DNA of 64,000 nt from Adineta steineri (GCA_905250115.1 CAJNOI010000001.1:883115-947114), one strand, 5' to 3'; positions 1 through 11,925 are shown, counted from the stretch's first letter. Translations and numbers: made by a program. Notes: generated from the letters alone by a model not told the origin.

Positions 1-1027
1 AAGACAACCACCAGCGATAACAATATCAGCAGATGCAATGAAAATATTAATGAATGATGATTTAAATGGCATTGAAGGTAATGCTGTACGTGTTGGAACA
101 ATTGATGAACTTATAAAACGATTTCGTCAAACAGAACATCAACTTATTCGTCGTCCAACTGATTATATAGGCAGTCCATCGCCAAGTGAATCAAATAATA
201 TTTCGAGAAATGGTCGACCTGTACTACCAAAATCTCGTCAGCAACATCAAGAACCTCAAATAAAACAACCACAAGGTTTAACTGAATATTCTTTTAAAGC
301 CCCAACATTTCCAAGTATATCAACACGAATACCGCGAGAAGCAAAAAATTCTCAAAAATTTAACTATCCAAATAGAATACGAGAACGATATAATACTGCT
401 GTTCATAATACTAGTACGAATAATGCTGATATATCTTTATTACATCAATGTCCTCTTAATTCACCTGAACAACATCATCAAAGATTAAATTCATTTATTA
501 GTCGAGATCAACCAACCATAGAACTAAGTTCACATGATAAACGTATACAAGAGTCACGTGAAAAAAGTTTAATGCGTTTTGAAAAACAATTATGTACTTT
601 TAATAAATTAACTATTGGTGATCCATTTAATTATGATCAAATGGATCCCACTATATATCAATTTCAACAACCACTACCAATCACAAGTTATATATTTCCA
701 CCTGTACGTCCATTCGGTTATTTTACAAGAAAACCACAATCAACAAGTGATATACAACAATCATCAGATATTACACCATTGTCACCACATACCAACAAAA
801 ATTATAGAATTAACAAAAAGAAATCTTCTATCGTTTCAAGAACTACATTAGATTCATTGGATAAAAATGAAAAAAATGATAATTTACATATAAAAAATAC
901 TCGAATGAAATCATTAGATAGTTTATCTGATAACGGTGATGGAGTGCATAATACAACAATTGATGTTGATTTAAATGCAGCTGGTACATTTATACCACAT
1001 ACAGATGAAGATGATGAACCCGAATGA
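1..1027 (+). CDS. 3' end of an unrecognised gene (partial)
   Basis: The frame is open from base 2 without a stop, so the gene starts left of the window and the Met at 38 is probably internal. About 340 residues are visible, ending at TGA 1025-1027. The first part (around TIDELIKRF) looks like a short helical segment. The rest is polar and low-complexity, rich in Ser, Asn, Gln and Pro, with an acidic end (DEDDEPE). No membrane segment or catalytic motif is seen. A canonical AATAAA at 1075-1080 supports this as the true 3' end. I do not recognise the family; it may be the disordered tail of a larger scaffold or regulatory protein. Codon usage and the long open frame make coding very likely. Confidence 0.7.
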   Translation, partial: RQPPAITISADAMKILMNDDLNGIEGNAVRVGTIDELIKRFRQTEHQLIRRPTDYIGSPSPSESNNISRNGRPVLPKSRQQHQEPQIKQPQGLTEYSFKAPTFPSISTRIPREAKNSQKFNYPNRIRERYNTAVHNTSTNNADISLLHQCPLNSPEQHHQRLNSFISRDQPTIELSSHDKRIQESREKSLMRFEKQLCTFNKLTIGDPFNYDQMDPTIYQFQQPLPITSYIFPPVRPFGYFTRKPQSTSDIQQSSDITPLSPHTNKNYRINKKKSSIVSRTTLDSLDKNEKNDNLHIKNTRMKSLDSLSDNGDGVHNTTIDVDLNAAGTFIPHTDEDDEPE

Positions 1028-1074
1028 TTGTAATATTCATACAGAAAAAAAATTTCAACTGTATATATTGCATG

Positions 1075-1080
1075 AATAAA
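1075..1080 (+). terminator. polyadenylation signal AATAAA
   Basis: AATAAA lies about 48 bases after the stop of the 1-1027 gene and is followed by a T-rich stretch, as expected for a cleavage/polyadenylation site. Confidence 0.6.
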
Positions 1081-1245
1081 AGTTTTCTTCTTTTTTTCAG
1101 TTTTAAATTAAGATTTAATACAATAATTGTTAAGTGTGTGTGTGCTTATTTTATTGAAATATAAAATTACAATAGATTTGATCTAATATTATTTATGAAT
1201 GGAAAATAAACTAGAGCTCCACTTGAAGCAAGTTCAAGTAGGAGA

Positions 1246-1771
1246 AAGGCGGCTGACTGCAGAAGTCTAACAACCGTCATAAACGTGGAAAGTTGAACCA
1301 TTTAAAATTTTATTTTATTTTATTCTCAAAAACGATTAATTAAACTCAGATAAACAAGCCATTGAATAATTACTTTTCATAGACTAGACTCTATCATGAT
1401 GGACTTTAGTCACAAAAAACGATAATTAAAATGTATATGCATATAGTTTCTCATATGTCAATAGTCGTATAATACTGAGTCATACATAACCATATAAGGA
1501 AACCATCACGTGTTAATTAATGGTTTTTTTAAAATTATTTATCTCCCGCACGGAGCCGAATTTCAAAAAACGGTTTTCAGATGTGCACTCAACACGTTCT
1601 CACGAATATGGCAAGCTTTTCTCCGATTGAAAATGTTGCTCAGGTGCTAAGAACGAGTGGCAGAATTGAATCGTGACTCATCTGTCGAGAACAAGAAGAA
1701 GAAGAAGAAGAAGAAGAAGAATATCAAAAGCAATAAGTCGACTGCTGCACATACGTGCAGTCAGCCGCCTT
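1246..1771. mobile_element. MITE-like element with 16-bp terminal inverted repeats
   Basis: AAGGCGGCTGACTGCA at 1246-1261 is repeated as its exact reverse complement at 1756-1771, bounding about 526 bp with no long open frame. The ends are GC-rich in an AT-rich setting. Inside are an (AAG)n microsatellite around 1691-1720 and an imperfect palindrome next to the right end (about 1743-1764). Just outside the left end, ACTTGAA...TTCAAGT forms another small hairpin. No clear target-site duplication was seen, so the superfamily is not assigned. The flanks (1081-1245 and 1772-2206) hold nothing else recognisable. A non-autonomous DNA transposon is the simplest reading. Confidence 0.6.
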
Positions 1772-2206
1772 AATGAATTGATTATTCAGATAAATATTAT
1801 TGTCATTTTATATATATTTCAATAAAAGATTTATTTTTTTAATTCACATCCAATTTTTCACAATGAGATAAACAAAAAAAAAATCAATAATCACTATTTT
1901 AATCGAAAGAAGAAAATGTTGAAAAAAAATATATAGATAGTCTTAATTATTTCATTATTCAAATTTTGTCTTCTCTGATTAAATAAAAATTTTCGACATT
2001 ATTATCTTTCGATTAGAACAGATATGGAGATAGTCACAATAGTCAGTATAAATGAAAACAAACGATAAAATGAAAGACATAAACTATGATTGTCAGATTA
2101 GATATATATTGAGATAATTAATTTTCTATTGATGTTAATCGAGATACTTCATGATCAGATCTAGAAATATATCAAATGAATAAATATAATATTTTTTTAA
2201 TTATGA

Positions 2207-5200
2207 TTACCCATAAACAACATCTTCATCTGAATCGTTCAACATGGAAAATGTTGGATTATCACGAAATAATGAATCAAAAGCAGCATTTTTTGCTGGT
2301 GAATAAACATACGCCATTGTAAATAGATATAAATTAATAACACTATAGAATGAAAGGAATTCAACTGAATTTTTATAATGTGATGCTAATTCCGGTACGA
2401 AATTTTCTTCAATAATACTTGAACTAAATCGAAGTGTTGTAATAATAATTAAAAATAATATAACACATAGCATTAATAAAGTTGTAAATTTTAAACGAAT
2501 ATCTAAATAGAAATTTATTTTATGTCAAATCTAAGAAAATAATATATTTACCAAAATATGGTGTATTTCGAAGTTCACCAAAAGCTCGAATGATGAGAAA
2601 TAATAAGTAGAGAATATATAATATTCCAACAATATAGAAGATAATACGAAATGTCTAAATAAATTTATTATATTAATGTCATGAATGTCTTTTTCTTCGT
2701 TAATTAAATAAACTAACCGTAAATTGTTTTATATCAATTGTTATGTTATACATTGGATCACGAAATTCTTGTGTTGTACGTGTTGATGAAAGTACAATAG
2801 AAAATATCCAAAGAACACTGACAAGAATTATTTTTGGTAAATAAAATGGAAGAAATCGACGAGTACTCTATAGACAAAAAAATGAATCAATTAATAATTT
2901 TAATTTTATATATACTTGACGAATTCCATGATAAACACTTAGCCAAAACAGTAATAATATGCACAGAAATGTTGTTTGTAAGATTCCATCAAGAATCGAT
3001 GGAAATGAACTGTTTACTAAGAATGTTAATGGATAAAATGGATCTAAGAGAATAGAAATGAAATATTATAATTGAATTACATAACCTATGGTTAGTTAAA
3101 ATAGTGCAAGATGTCAATTATTTATAGAAATGTGACCTTTTATGGCAATTAAAAGAAAATTAATTTTAGGTCCTGACCGAAAAATTTTTTTGACCGTAAT
3201 TTCGTGCTTTCTAATAATTATATTTTACCATTATAAAAAACGAGGAATACGAGAAGAAATACCATCCATCGTTGTTCTAATGCCCAGTCCAAAATAGAAA
3301 ATCGACGCATCGATTTCGTAAAAAGACACTTGAAATAGAACAAAAAAAATTTAATTGAATTTTTTTTAAAATTACATACTGTAGTCGTAACAGTGCATAT
3401 TAAAAAGAAAAACCGAAAGGCAAGTTCAAATTGAGTATATTTTGGATTGACTGTATTTAACTGAAAAAAGAAAGTAAATATAAATAATTTAATCATATAT
3501 TTATGATCTTACGACAAATTGAATATCTTTTATTTTATTTTCTTGTTGTTTTTCATTGATTCCATTGAGTTTTATTTCAAAATCATAGTTATTTTTTTGT
3601 AAAAAACTCAAATGAAATAAAACAAGTTGATTGCAAGCCTAAACATAAAATAAAATAGACAAGGTTAATAATTGACAATGAATATGATATAAAAACCTAA
3701 TCTTCTTAGTCTAATTAATTGTAACCTTATGTTTATTCTAATATCATTTCGACAAAAATATTCAAGGAATTCAGACACATCAATCACAATGTTTTTTTAA
3801 TCAATCAATCAATTACGGAATTATTCAACCTTAGTTTCTATCAAACATTCAATGTTAAATGGGACTTGTAAGTCACACTATTAACATTCAATTCATACAA
3901 TTAAATATCCATCAAGTAACAACATCATCATCATCATCAATATAAAAGCAACACGTCAATAGTTGTCGTGTATGAATTATATAATATGTTATGATTCAAA
4001 TCATCACAAATCGACAACATACGAATACTGCGAACAAGTAAATGATACGGAAGAAAACACGAAGAAATTGCGATTTAAATTTATTTCACTAATATAAAGA
4101 AAAAAAAGGGAAAGTCTAACAAAATGTGAACAATTACACAATACAACAAACAAGTACGAGTAATACAATATACTTATCAAAACGTTTGAAGACGTAATGA
4201 AAAGTATATAAAAACATTTGAACATATAACAATTAAAAGGCACAAGACAACAACAACAATAAATAAAACATATAATAAATTATAGGAAGTAGTAAACGAT
4301 GTAAAGAGCATAAAAAATGAAATAAGCCAGTATAAAAAATGTGTAAAATAAGATGTAAATGAAAGACCTAGAAAAGGCAATAAAAAAAATGAGAAAGCCG
4401 TTTGCAACGTTTATTGATGTATTTCTATTTTTGATAAATGATGTAAATACTTGTTGTTGTTTTGTCTACCTGGTTAGGCTAATTCATTCGGGGAAACTGA
4501 ATTGATCGGCTATTGATATTAGAATAGTTGTCTGTAAGGAACACGATTCATTCCACGATTGAAACCACCGCCACCACCTACAGCTCGTGATGGTAAGCCA
4601 GATGCTGTGAAACCATAGCCAGGTCCATAGGAAAGTGATCCACCATATAAATCGTCGGTGAATGGATCTAAACTTCCGCCAACTGTCGTCGTAAAACCAA
4701 ATCCAATTGGTACACCGCAGATTCCACCGAAGCCACCGCCGAAGCCGCCACCGCCGAAGCCGCCACCGCCGAAACCGCCACCGCCGAAGCCGCCACCGAA
4801 GGGCATACCGCCACCGAAGCCGCTAAAAAGAAATTAAATTAAATTAACGCTGCTAGATTAGAACTATAAGCAATCGCCTATCTATACCCTCCAAGTCCGC
4901 CGTAGCCTGCTAAGCCGCCGCCACAGCCTCCGCCAAAGCCTCCGCCGAAGGGCATTCCGCCACCATAACCTGCCAAGCTATAGGGCAAAAGCATATGTCA
5001 AGCAATATAAAAGTCAGCGCAAAATCTAAATATTTAACATACCCGCCGCCAAATCCGCCACCGAATGGACCACATGGAGGTGGACAACACATGGGTGGAG
5101 GTGGACAACACATTGGTGGTGGTGGACAGCACATGGGTGGAGGTGGACAACACATTGGTGGTGGTGGACAACACATGGGTGGAGGTGGACAACACATTGG

Positions 5201-8200
5201 TGGTGGTGGACAGCACATGGGTGGAGGTGGTGGACAACACATTGGTGGTGGTGGACATGGACAAGGAACAGGTACAGGTACAGGTATACATTGTGGTGGA
5301 CCAGGACAAGGAACTGGAACTGGACAAGGTTGTGGTACAGGAACAGGGCATGGTTGAGGAACAGGAACAGGTATACACTATTGAGAGAAATAAAGAAAGA
5401 AAATAGGTGATTATCGATTGTATATATTATTTTATAGTATGCAATGATAATAACAATAAACTGTAGGATAACTCACTTGAGGAGGACCTGGAACAGGAAC
5501 AGGAACAGGGCATGGTTGAGGACAAGGAACAGGGCATGGTTGAGGATATGGTTGAGGAACAGGAATGCAACTAAAAACGACGAAAAATAATAATTTTATA
5601 TCTAATTAATAATCTACTTACACAGGTTGGCAAACAATACGTTCGACAGGTACGGGACACATTACTGGGTATGGTTGAGGACAAGGTACAGGTACACACT
5701 ACAATTATACAAAAGAAAAATTAAGTTTTATAAAACAAATTTTTCTTAAATAAAATAATGTTCATACTTGTATTTGAGGAACAGGAACTGGAACTTGTAC
5801 CGGACATGGTACAGGATGTCTATATAAATAAATAAAAATAATATATTAGTTATGTTTTAATATTTTTAATAGTAAAAAATGAGAACTTACGGTACAGGTA
5901 TACATTCACGGACAGGAACAGGAACTGGACAAGGTTGAGGAACAGGAACAGGACATGGTTGAGGAACAGGAACAGGGCATGGTTGAGGAACTGGAACAGG
6001 TACTGGACATGGTACTTGTTGAATCATTGGTGGTGGAGGACATGGCATTGGCATCGGCATGGGACAACACATTGGTGGTGGTGGACAACACATTGGTGGA
6101 GGTGGACAACACATTGGAGGTGGTGGACAACACATTTGAGGTGGTGGACATGGCATTGGCATTGGCATGGGCATTGGACAACACATTGGTGGTGGTGGAC
6201 ATGGCATTGGACATGGCATTGGACATGGAGGTGGTGGACAACATGGATTCATACCGCCCATACCCATACCACCCATACCGCCCATACCGCCCATACCACC
6301 CATACCACCGAAGCCACCGAACGATCCACCATACCCGCCTAATCCTCCCATTGAACTGCTGAATCCATAGCCAGACATTGCACCGCCACTAAAAGTTCCA
6401 GGGTACGGATTAATTTGAGCTCCATAACCTGCCAAGCCTGGGCCACCGAGCGATCCACCTCCGAAGCTACCATCCGGCGCATAGTTTCCGATGGTACTTA
6501 ACCCCCCACCAAAGCCGCCACCAAGACCTGAGGCACCACCACCAAAACTACTACTAGGAAAACCTGCTAATCCACCAAAGTGATGTACTCCAGAACTAGC
6601 TCCTGCACCATAATTTGGTGTTAGTCCTAAACCTGGGATCCCTCCTAAACCTTGTGTTAGTCCTAAACCCTGTGCTCCTCCTAAACCTTGAGTTAGTCCT
6701 AACCCTTGGCCTGCTCCGAGGCCTGGTGCTGGACCAGAACCTGTTGTTGCTCCTCCATAGTTAAATCCTTGGGCTCCGAAATTTGCGGCTCTTGGTAGTC
6801 CACCAAAGCCCTGAGGATTTGCACCATAACTAGAAAGAGCTGATTGGGATGCGTAAGACGTTGGGGCACCAGCACCAGTTACATCAAAGCAGAAAGCATT
6901 TTGTGAGAAGTTTGGTGGAGGCGCTCCTGGTTGAGGTGGATACATGCCGGTGTTGGCTAGACCTTGTGAGTTCGATGGATTATAACCAAATGGAGCACTA
7001 GTCGGTGGCTGCTGTGATCCTTGGTATCTTTCGTAACCCGTTTGTCCATAACCGTGTGGTGTCTGTTGTTGAGCTGCAATATTTTGTGATCCTTGCTGGG
7101 TAGAACCATAATTAGTATTTGTTTGATAATAATTACCACTCGTATTATATCCTTGTCCTGAATGTCCGTAACCTGCTCCATAAGCACCACCACCAGCAGC
7201 TGGAGTATTTGCACCACTTGAACTTCCATATTGATTTAGTGTTTCTTGTTGATGAATTGGACAAGTATGACTACGAGGTGGTACACGAATTACTTTCCGT
7301 ACAACTTGTGGTGGTTCAGATGGTTCATAAACAGTTCGTTCTTGAATACGAGGTGGTGGTGTTGTTGGTTCTTCAATAATTTCTTCTACAATTTCACTTG
7401 GCTGTCGACGAATATAAACACGTTCAAGTATATCTGGTTCGGGTGTAGGCATTCGATGTCTGACTTGCCGTACAGCACCCGGTTGATCCGGTAAACGAAT
7501 AGCTTGGCGACGAATTCGACCTTGTCGACGATTCTGGTACATGTCACCTGACTTACAGCCAGCTTCACTACCATAATAAGATTCACCATACCCACTAAAA
7601 GTGCCGTAAGCTCCTCCACCACTGCTTGTATTATATTGTGGTTGATCATAATAAGTACTACCACCAACACTTCCTCCAACTGGAGCCTGCTTTTGAGTAT
7701 ACGACCCAGCTGGATAACGTTTATAATTATAAGAACTTGATGAACTTGTACTGGTTGTAGTACTTGATCGTTTACCGTGGCCTTTGTGACCACCAATATT
7801 ACTAATGTTTTGTGTAACACCACCAATAGATCCATTACTGCTTTCTTGTAGTCTTGAAGACGATGTATAAGTTGCAGTTTGTGTTGTAAATTGATTGTAA
7901 GGACCCATTCCTGTGTGGGTTTACTCAAACTATTTGTGCTTTATAAATACGAGGGTATCCAAGAGAATACGAAGGGCCCATTATAATACACTACATATTC
8001 GATTACTCTAATTGTATGTATGTTTTAGACAATTTTGAATAAGAACTCGATTCAATTCTTTACATATCCAGCAATAATAGATATATATATATATATATAT
8101 ATACAATCAATTCATTAGGGTAAACCTCTCTTCTCACTTTTATTCTCCTTCTCTGTGTCCTCTTTCTCTTTATGTATATAAATATATGAGTGAACCACCA

Positions 8201-11200
8201 TAAAGATGATCTCAGTAAAATGATATATTCTATATATTAATATTACTGGTGATGGTGATGGTGATGATGGCGACAGTGGTTATATAAAAAGGGCTTAGGG
8301 TTAAGGAAAAGCAAAAAAAAAACTAAAGAATTCGCAATGCTTACCTAAAATTTGAAGAAGTAGGTATTGTATATCGTGAGGAAGTTCAATAGAATATAAA
8401 ATAGACTGTTAACAAACAGTCGTATTTATACGACACTCAACATATGACCATGAACATCTTTTTTTCGCTCCTGACCCTGATCAGTCTCGGTAATATATAT
8501 AAAAAAAATTGGATTCAGAGAGCGAAGGGCAGTGAAACATGCACCCTCTACTTGTTCGAGCACACCAAGGTTTAGGGACACAATTGAATGCATATAAACA
8601 ATTTCTTTTTGTTCTACGCTTGTTCGTTGATGAATGATAGGAGAATGAGCAAAAGAAGAACCTTCTTTCTTAATTAGAACGATGCGCATGTAATTGTAAA
8701 AATGTACATATTGCGCGATCGATTTGATAAGTTACGATCGTGTATTATAGCACGTGCTTCGCTCGAGCGAGCATATACACATACATACGACTTTGAATGA
8801 GCAAAGAAACACACGTTGATGAACCTCTATTTCGAGGGTGATTGATAAAACATTACAAATGAATAAGTATAATATGATTACAGACACGTTATAATAATGT
8901 AGTAATATATATTTACGTTAATATACAAATACAAATATATATCAAATGATCTTGGATTATAGACGATCGTTTATCATAAAAAAAAGAACAGATACGAGAT
9001 TTGATTTGATTTTAATCATTATTTTATTTCTTGACAAACAAAGGTCAAATACATGAATCAAATGAACTATCAAACTGTTTATTATGATCCAAATAACAAA
9101 GGACATATTCACAATGATATATCACTTAAGTTTGTTAACTTTCTTCCTTCCTTTTAATGAACAAAAATTATTGATTTACAAAATATATATATTTAAAATA
9201 TCATTAGTATACATTCAAAATACAAATCAATTACTGATATCATTCAGATAATATTATCAAAATTTCGAAAATATTTACAACATCAATATATAATGTAATT
9301 TTATCGTATAATATATACACTGTTTTCTAATTTGCATACAAGCTTAACATCAGATAAAAGGCTAGCTTATTTTTTCAGAAGCACTTGATGCGTGAAAAAT
9401 ATATTTGATTTTTCTTAGGATTGCAAAGCAAAAACAGATTCTTTTCATATTTATAAAGGACATGTGGGGGTAGAATGAAAACACATAAACACATTTACTA
9501 TAAGCACATACACACCAGTTGATAATATGTTGGTCATGCTTGCATGACTGCGGTAAACAAAAAATACTATTTATTTAGGCTATAGAAAAACAAAATTTTT
9601 ATCACCGACTATATTTACATTCAACATATTTTTGATCTAATTGCATTACAATATCAAAATGACGTTTGTATACAATACTGGTATTAGTATTGATAGTGAT
9701 CCTAATTTTACAACATTTCTTCCCTGTTGTAATGCACCAGTATCTGTCGATTATCAACCACGACACTATCAAGAAATCTATTATGCACCTGAACCTCCAC
9801 CACAAATTCAAGTTGTACGACAACGACTACCTGATCCACCACCTGATGTAATCGAACGTGTGGTTGTTGTTCCTCAACCAAAACAATACGTTTATCAAGT
9901 GGTTGAAGTACCAACAAAACCACCACCAGTTATACAAGAACGTGTCGTTCATCAATCTCCTAATGCACCAGTATGTGGTGGTACTTATCGTGTTCAAGTA
10001 CCTCCAAAAGGATCTGTACAATCAACACGTACAGTACGACAAGCACCAACCGTTGTAAAATCACAATCTTATACACAAGCAGCACCTAATTATGTACAAG
10101 CAACACCTAATTTTGTACAATCAACGCCTAGTTATATACAAGCAGCACCTAGTTATATTCAAGGAACACCTAGTTATATTCAAGGAACACCTAGTTATAT
10201 ACAGTCAGCACCTAGTTATATACAATCAACACCTAGCTACTTACAACCATCGAACGTCGTCTATACATCATCTTCTCCTCAGATTATAACTCTCTAGGAA
10301 CATATTTTCATTTCTTATTACTAACCTGTTTTTGACAGTGAATTATTCGTTGACGTTCATATGTTTGTAGATTTGATGGTAAAGATGGGTTATTTATAGA
10401 AATTGTAACATTGATCGATTGACGAAATTCATCTGTAATAAATAATATTTAAAAAAAAATAAAAAATCTTCTTTTTTTATTATATATATGTTGTGTTAAA
10501 GTTATATTATCGAAATTATTTTAAAATCAAGAAAAAATTGATGAATAATCTTATCTTCCTTATTACGATATATATTCTAAATTAAGCCTCTAAGCAATTC
10601 TATTCATAATTTTCTCCAATTACAAAAGAAAAAAGCGTGAATATAATCAAATCTTGACTTATATATCATTCAACTGAAGATAACCTTCAAAATCAATTAG
10701 AGTTATTTTGAGAATATTCTTAGTTTTAAATATAATAATCAGAATGAATTAACTGATATTAATCTTGTTACTTCGTTAGTATCAAGTTCATATTAGTAAC
10801 ACTACTGATTTAATCTTATATTTATTATAAAACAGTTATTCTAATCAGATTATTCTCATGATTTGATCTCGTATAATTTATAATTTACAAAAGTAAATAC
10901 TAATCCTTTCTATTTTATTATCATACTAAGTTATAGATATAAAATTGTTTAAGATTTTCTCTCATTCACTAAACATGTAAATATAATTACTAGAAACTTT
11001 TGTATCTAACATGATTATTCATAGATTCTTTGTAATATTTTCTAATTTAGGAAAATAACTTCAGCACAACATATATATTTTCTTTTCTTACCATTGTTAT
11101 CAGTTATTGTCTTCATAGTTAACCAAAGACGTTGATGAAATGTATCAAGGTAATCTGATTTAAGTTTATATGGACCAGACTAAAAAAAGAAAATAGTTTA

Positions 11201-11925
11201 AAATAGATATATTTTTTTAAAATGATTTGATTTACTAATTGTTTCTGTGGATTTTCTAATTTATAATTATTTGGTTGAATAACAGAAGGACCAGCAATAC
11301 CAATTAATGTAGTAATTAATAAACAGATAAAGAAAAGCGCAAAAACAGCAACTATTTGACGTTTATGTAAAGCATATAAACGCATTTGTACAGATCTAAA
11401 TAAAACAAAAATAAAATTTTTCTTCTATATATAAAAATATCAATTTCAATACAGTGGCGGATTTAGAGGTGGGCGATTGGGGCTGTTGCTCCCCCCTCCC
11501 CCTCAAAACCCCCGTTCACAATTTTTTTTGATTTTTTACAGCAAAAAATAAACGAATAAATAGACTCACACTACGTCGACTGGACTCAAAAATAGCTTTT
11601 AGCCGAAATCGCTCCCCCTTTTTCAGATATCGTCCGTCCCATCCAAAATCCTAGCTTCGCCACTGCAAAGCACTTCGATAGTGTAAACAGTGGTTGGAAA
11701 AACTTTGGTTCAGTTCCTTAGATCGAAATTTATCTAATTCTGCTATTTTATAGATTCTTAGACAGAGTACACTCAAAGTCACAGACTATACTATTTCGAA
11801 GTATTTTACTCTTAACCGAATATACTTCCGGATTTATTCGTTGATACAAAATTTTATAGAGAATACATATTGATATTTGAAATTAAATTTTATATTTACC
11901 TTTCGATTTCTTTTGTATCTCCCAT
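2207..11925 (-). CDS. TMEM181: TMEM181 homologue (GPR178-like membrane protein), interrupted by a 6.7-kb intron
   Basis: Eleven exons join in phase to 454 codons plus stop: 11900-11925, 11236-11395, 11092-11179, 10326-10432, 3513-3638, 3380-3460, 3229-3328, 2916-3043, 2718-2867, 2552-2654, 2207-2502. The product starts MGDTKEIERSVQMRLYAL, followed by a first membrane segment. A luminal domain with two Cys comes next (exons 3-5), then a helical bundle with family signatures: FELAFRFFF, DPFYPLTFLVNSS, LSVYHGIRQ, AYVYSPAKNA and the C-terminal FSMLNDSDEDVVYG. These match vertebrate TMEM181 throughout as I remember it. The family is a seven-pass-type membrane protein linked to Wntless-like folds; ligand and role are poorly known. 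Exon 4 ends with a full codon (CAG) and exon 5 starts in phase 0, so the large intron (3639-10325) keeps the frame. It carries two other genes. The remaining introns are mostly 45-75 bases (longest others about 0.2-0.65 kb). Confidence 0.88.
4519..7908 (-). CDS. Gly-rich / Cys-Pro-rich repetitive structural protein, nested in TMEM181 intron 4
   Basis: Seven exons (7908-5891, 5819-5768, 5698-5622, 5570-5477, 5377-5043, 4977-4888, 4822-4519) join in phase to 989 residues. Order: a Ser/Gly/Tyr-rich N-terminus; around residues 150-215 a motif region with DILERV and PPPRIQERTVYEPSEPP; a long Gly/Gln/Tyr-rich middle; CCPPPPM repeats; CPVPVPQP repeats carried across several mini-exons; a second CCPPPPM block; and a Gly-rich tail (MPFGGGFGGGG). 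No clear signal peptide or membrane segment is seen. It resembles loricrin, keratin-associated and cuticle proteins in composition only. High Cys suggests disulfide or other cross-linking. An intracellular structural or cuticular role, such as the rotifer integument lamina or jaws, is inference. It lies on the same strand as the host gene, with its own TATA-like box upstream. Confidence 0.8.
7941..7949 (-). promoter_or_regulatory. TATA-like box of the nested Gly/Cys-Pro-rich gene
   Basis: On the minus strand TATTTATAA lies about 33 bases upstream of the ATG at 7908. A TATA box so close to the start implies a very short 5' UTR and independent transcription from inside the host intron. Confidence 0.45.
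7950..9658. other. spacer between the two divergent nested genes
   Basis: About 1.7 kb inside the large TMEM181 intron, with no supported gene. It contains an (AT)n run at about 8080-8104 and a GATGGT-type imperfect repeat near 8250. Since the flanking genes diverge, promoters for both should lie here. Short open frames (for example 8426-8689 minus) lack family features. Confidence 0.5.
9659..10297 (+). CDS. Pro/Val-rich repeat protein, nested antisense in TMEM181 intron 4
   Basis: A single exon of 212 residues. The first ATG, at 9659, is used; the frame extends upstream only to a TTG. Residues about 45-105 hold alternating PPP and charged-Val segments (PPPDVIERVVVVPQPKQY, PPPVIQERVVHQS), close in pattern to DILERV...PPPRIQERTV of the neighbouring nested gene. 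Residues about 140-200 are a tandem decapeptide-like array of the form (A/T/S)PSYIQ(A/G/S)(T/A), about ten copies. There is one CC pair (PCCNAP) and no membrane segment. ERVVVVPQ-like strings recall alveolin or articulin valine-proline repeats, which may be convergent. A lineage-specific structural or cytoskeletal protein is inferred. Its stop is only 28 bases from TMEM181 exon 4 on the other strand. Confidence 0.72.
   Translation: MTFVYNTGISIDSDPNFTTFLPCCNAPVSVDYQPRHYQEIYYAPEPPPQIQVVRQRLPDPPPDVIERVVVVPQPKQYVYQVVEVPTKPPPVIQERVVHQSPNAPVCGGTYRVQVPPKGSVQSTRTVRQAPTVVKSQSYTQAAPNYVQATPNFVQSTPSYIQAAPSYIQGTPSYIQGTPSYIQSAPSYIQSTPSYLQPSNVVYTSSSPQIITL
11452..11665. mobile_element. MITE-like insertion in TMEM181 intron 1
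   Basis: CAGTGGCG at 11452 is mirrored by CGCCACTG ending at 11665; the match extends imperfectly (about 12 of 15 positions). The 214-bp segment has C-rich tracts and no open frame. CAGTGGCG-type ends are common in hAT-like non-autonomous elements. No 8-bp target duplication is visible, so this remains a probable degraded copy. Confidence 0.5.

Noticed and set aside
2207..3638. TMEM181 C-terminal block as a stand-alone truncated gene or pseudogene
   Set aside because: N-terminal exons with matching phases and family sequence were found at 10326-11925, and all exons are intact.
4995..5406. Plus-strand frames rich in Gly/His and Val/Asp opposite the Cys-Pro repeats
   Set aside because: They mirror the repetitive minus-strand gene, whose exons join in phase with proper splice sites; the plus frames have no independent support.
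5935..6370. Plus-strand frames rich in Trp/His and Ile/Pro
   Set aside because: Antisense translations of the same repeats.
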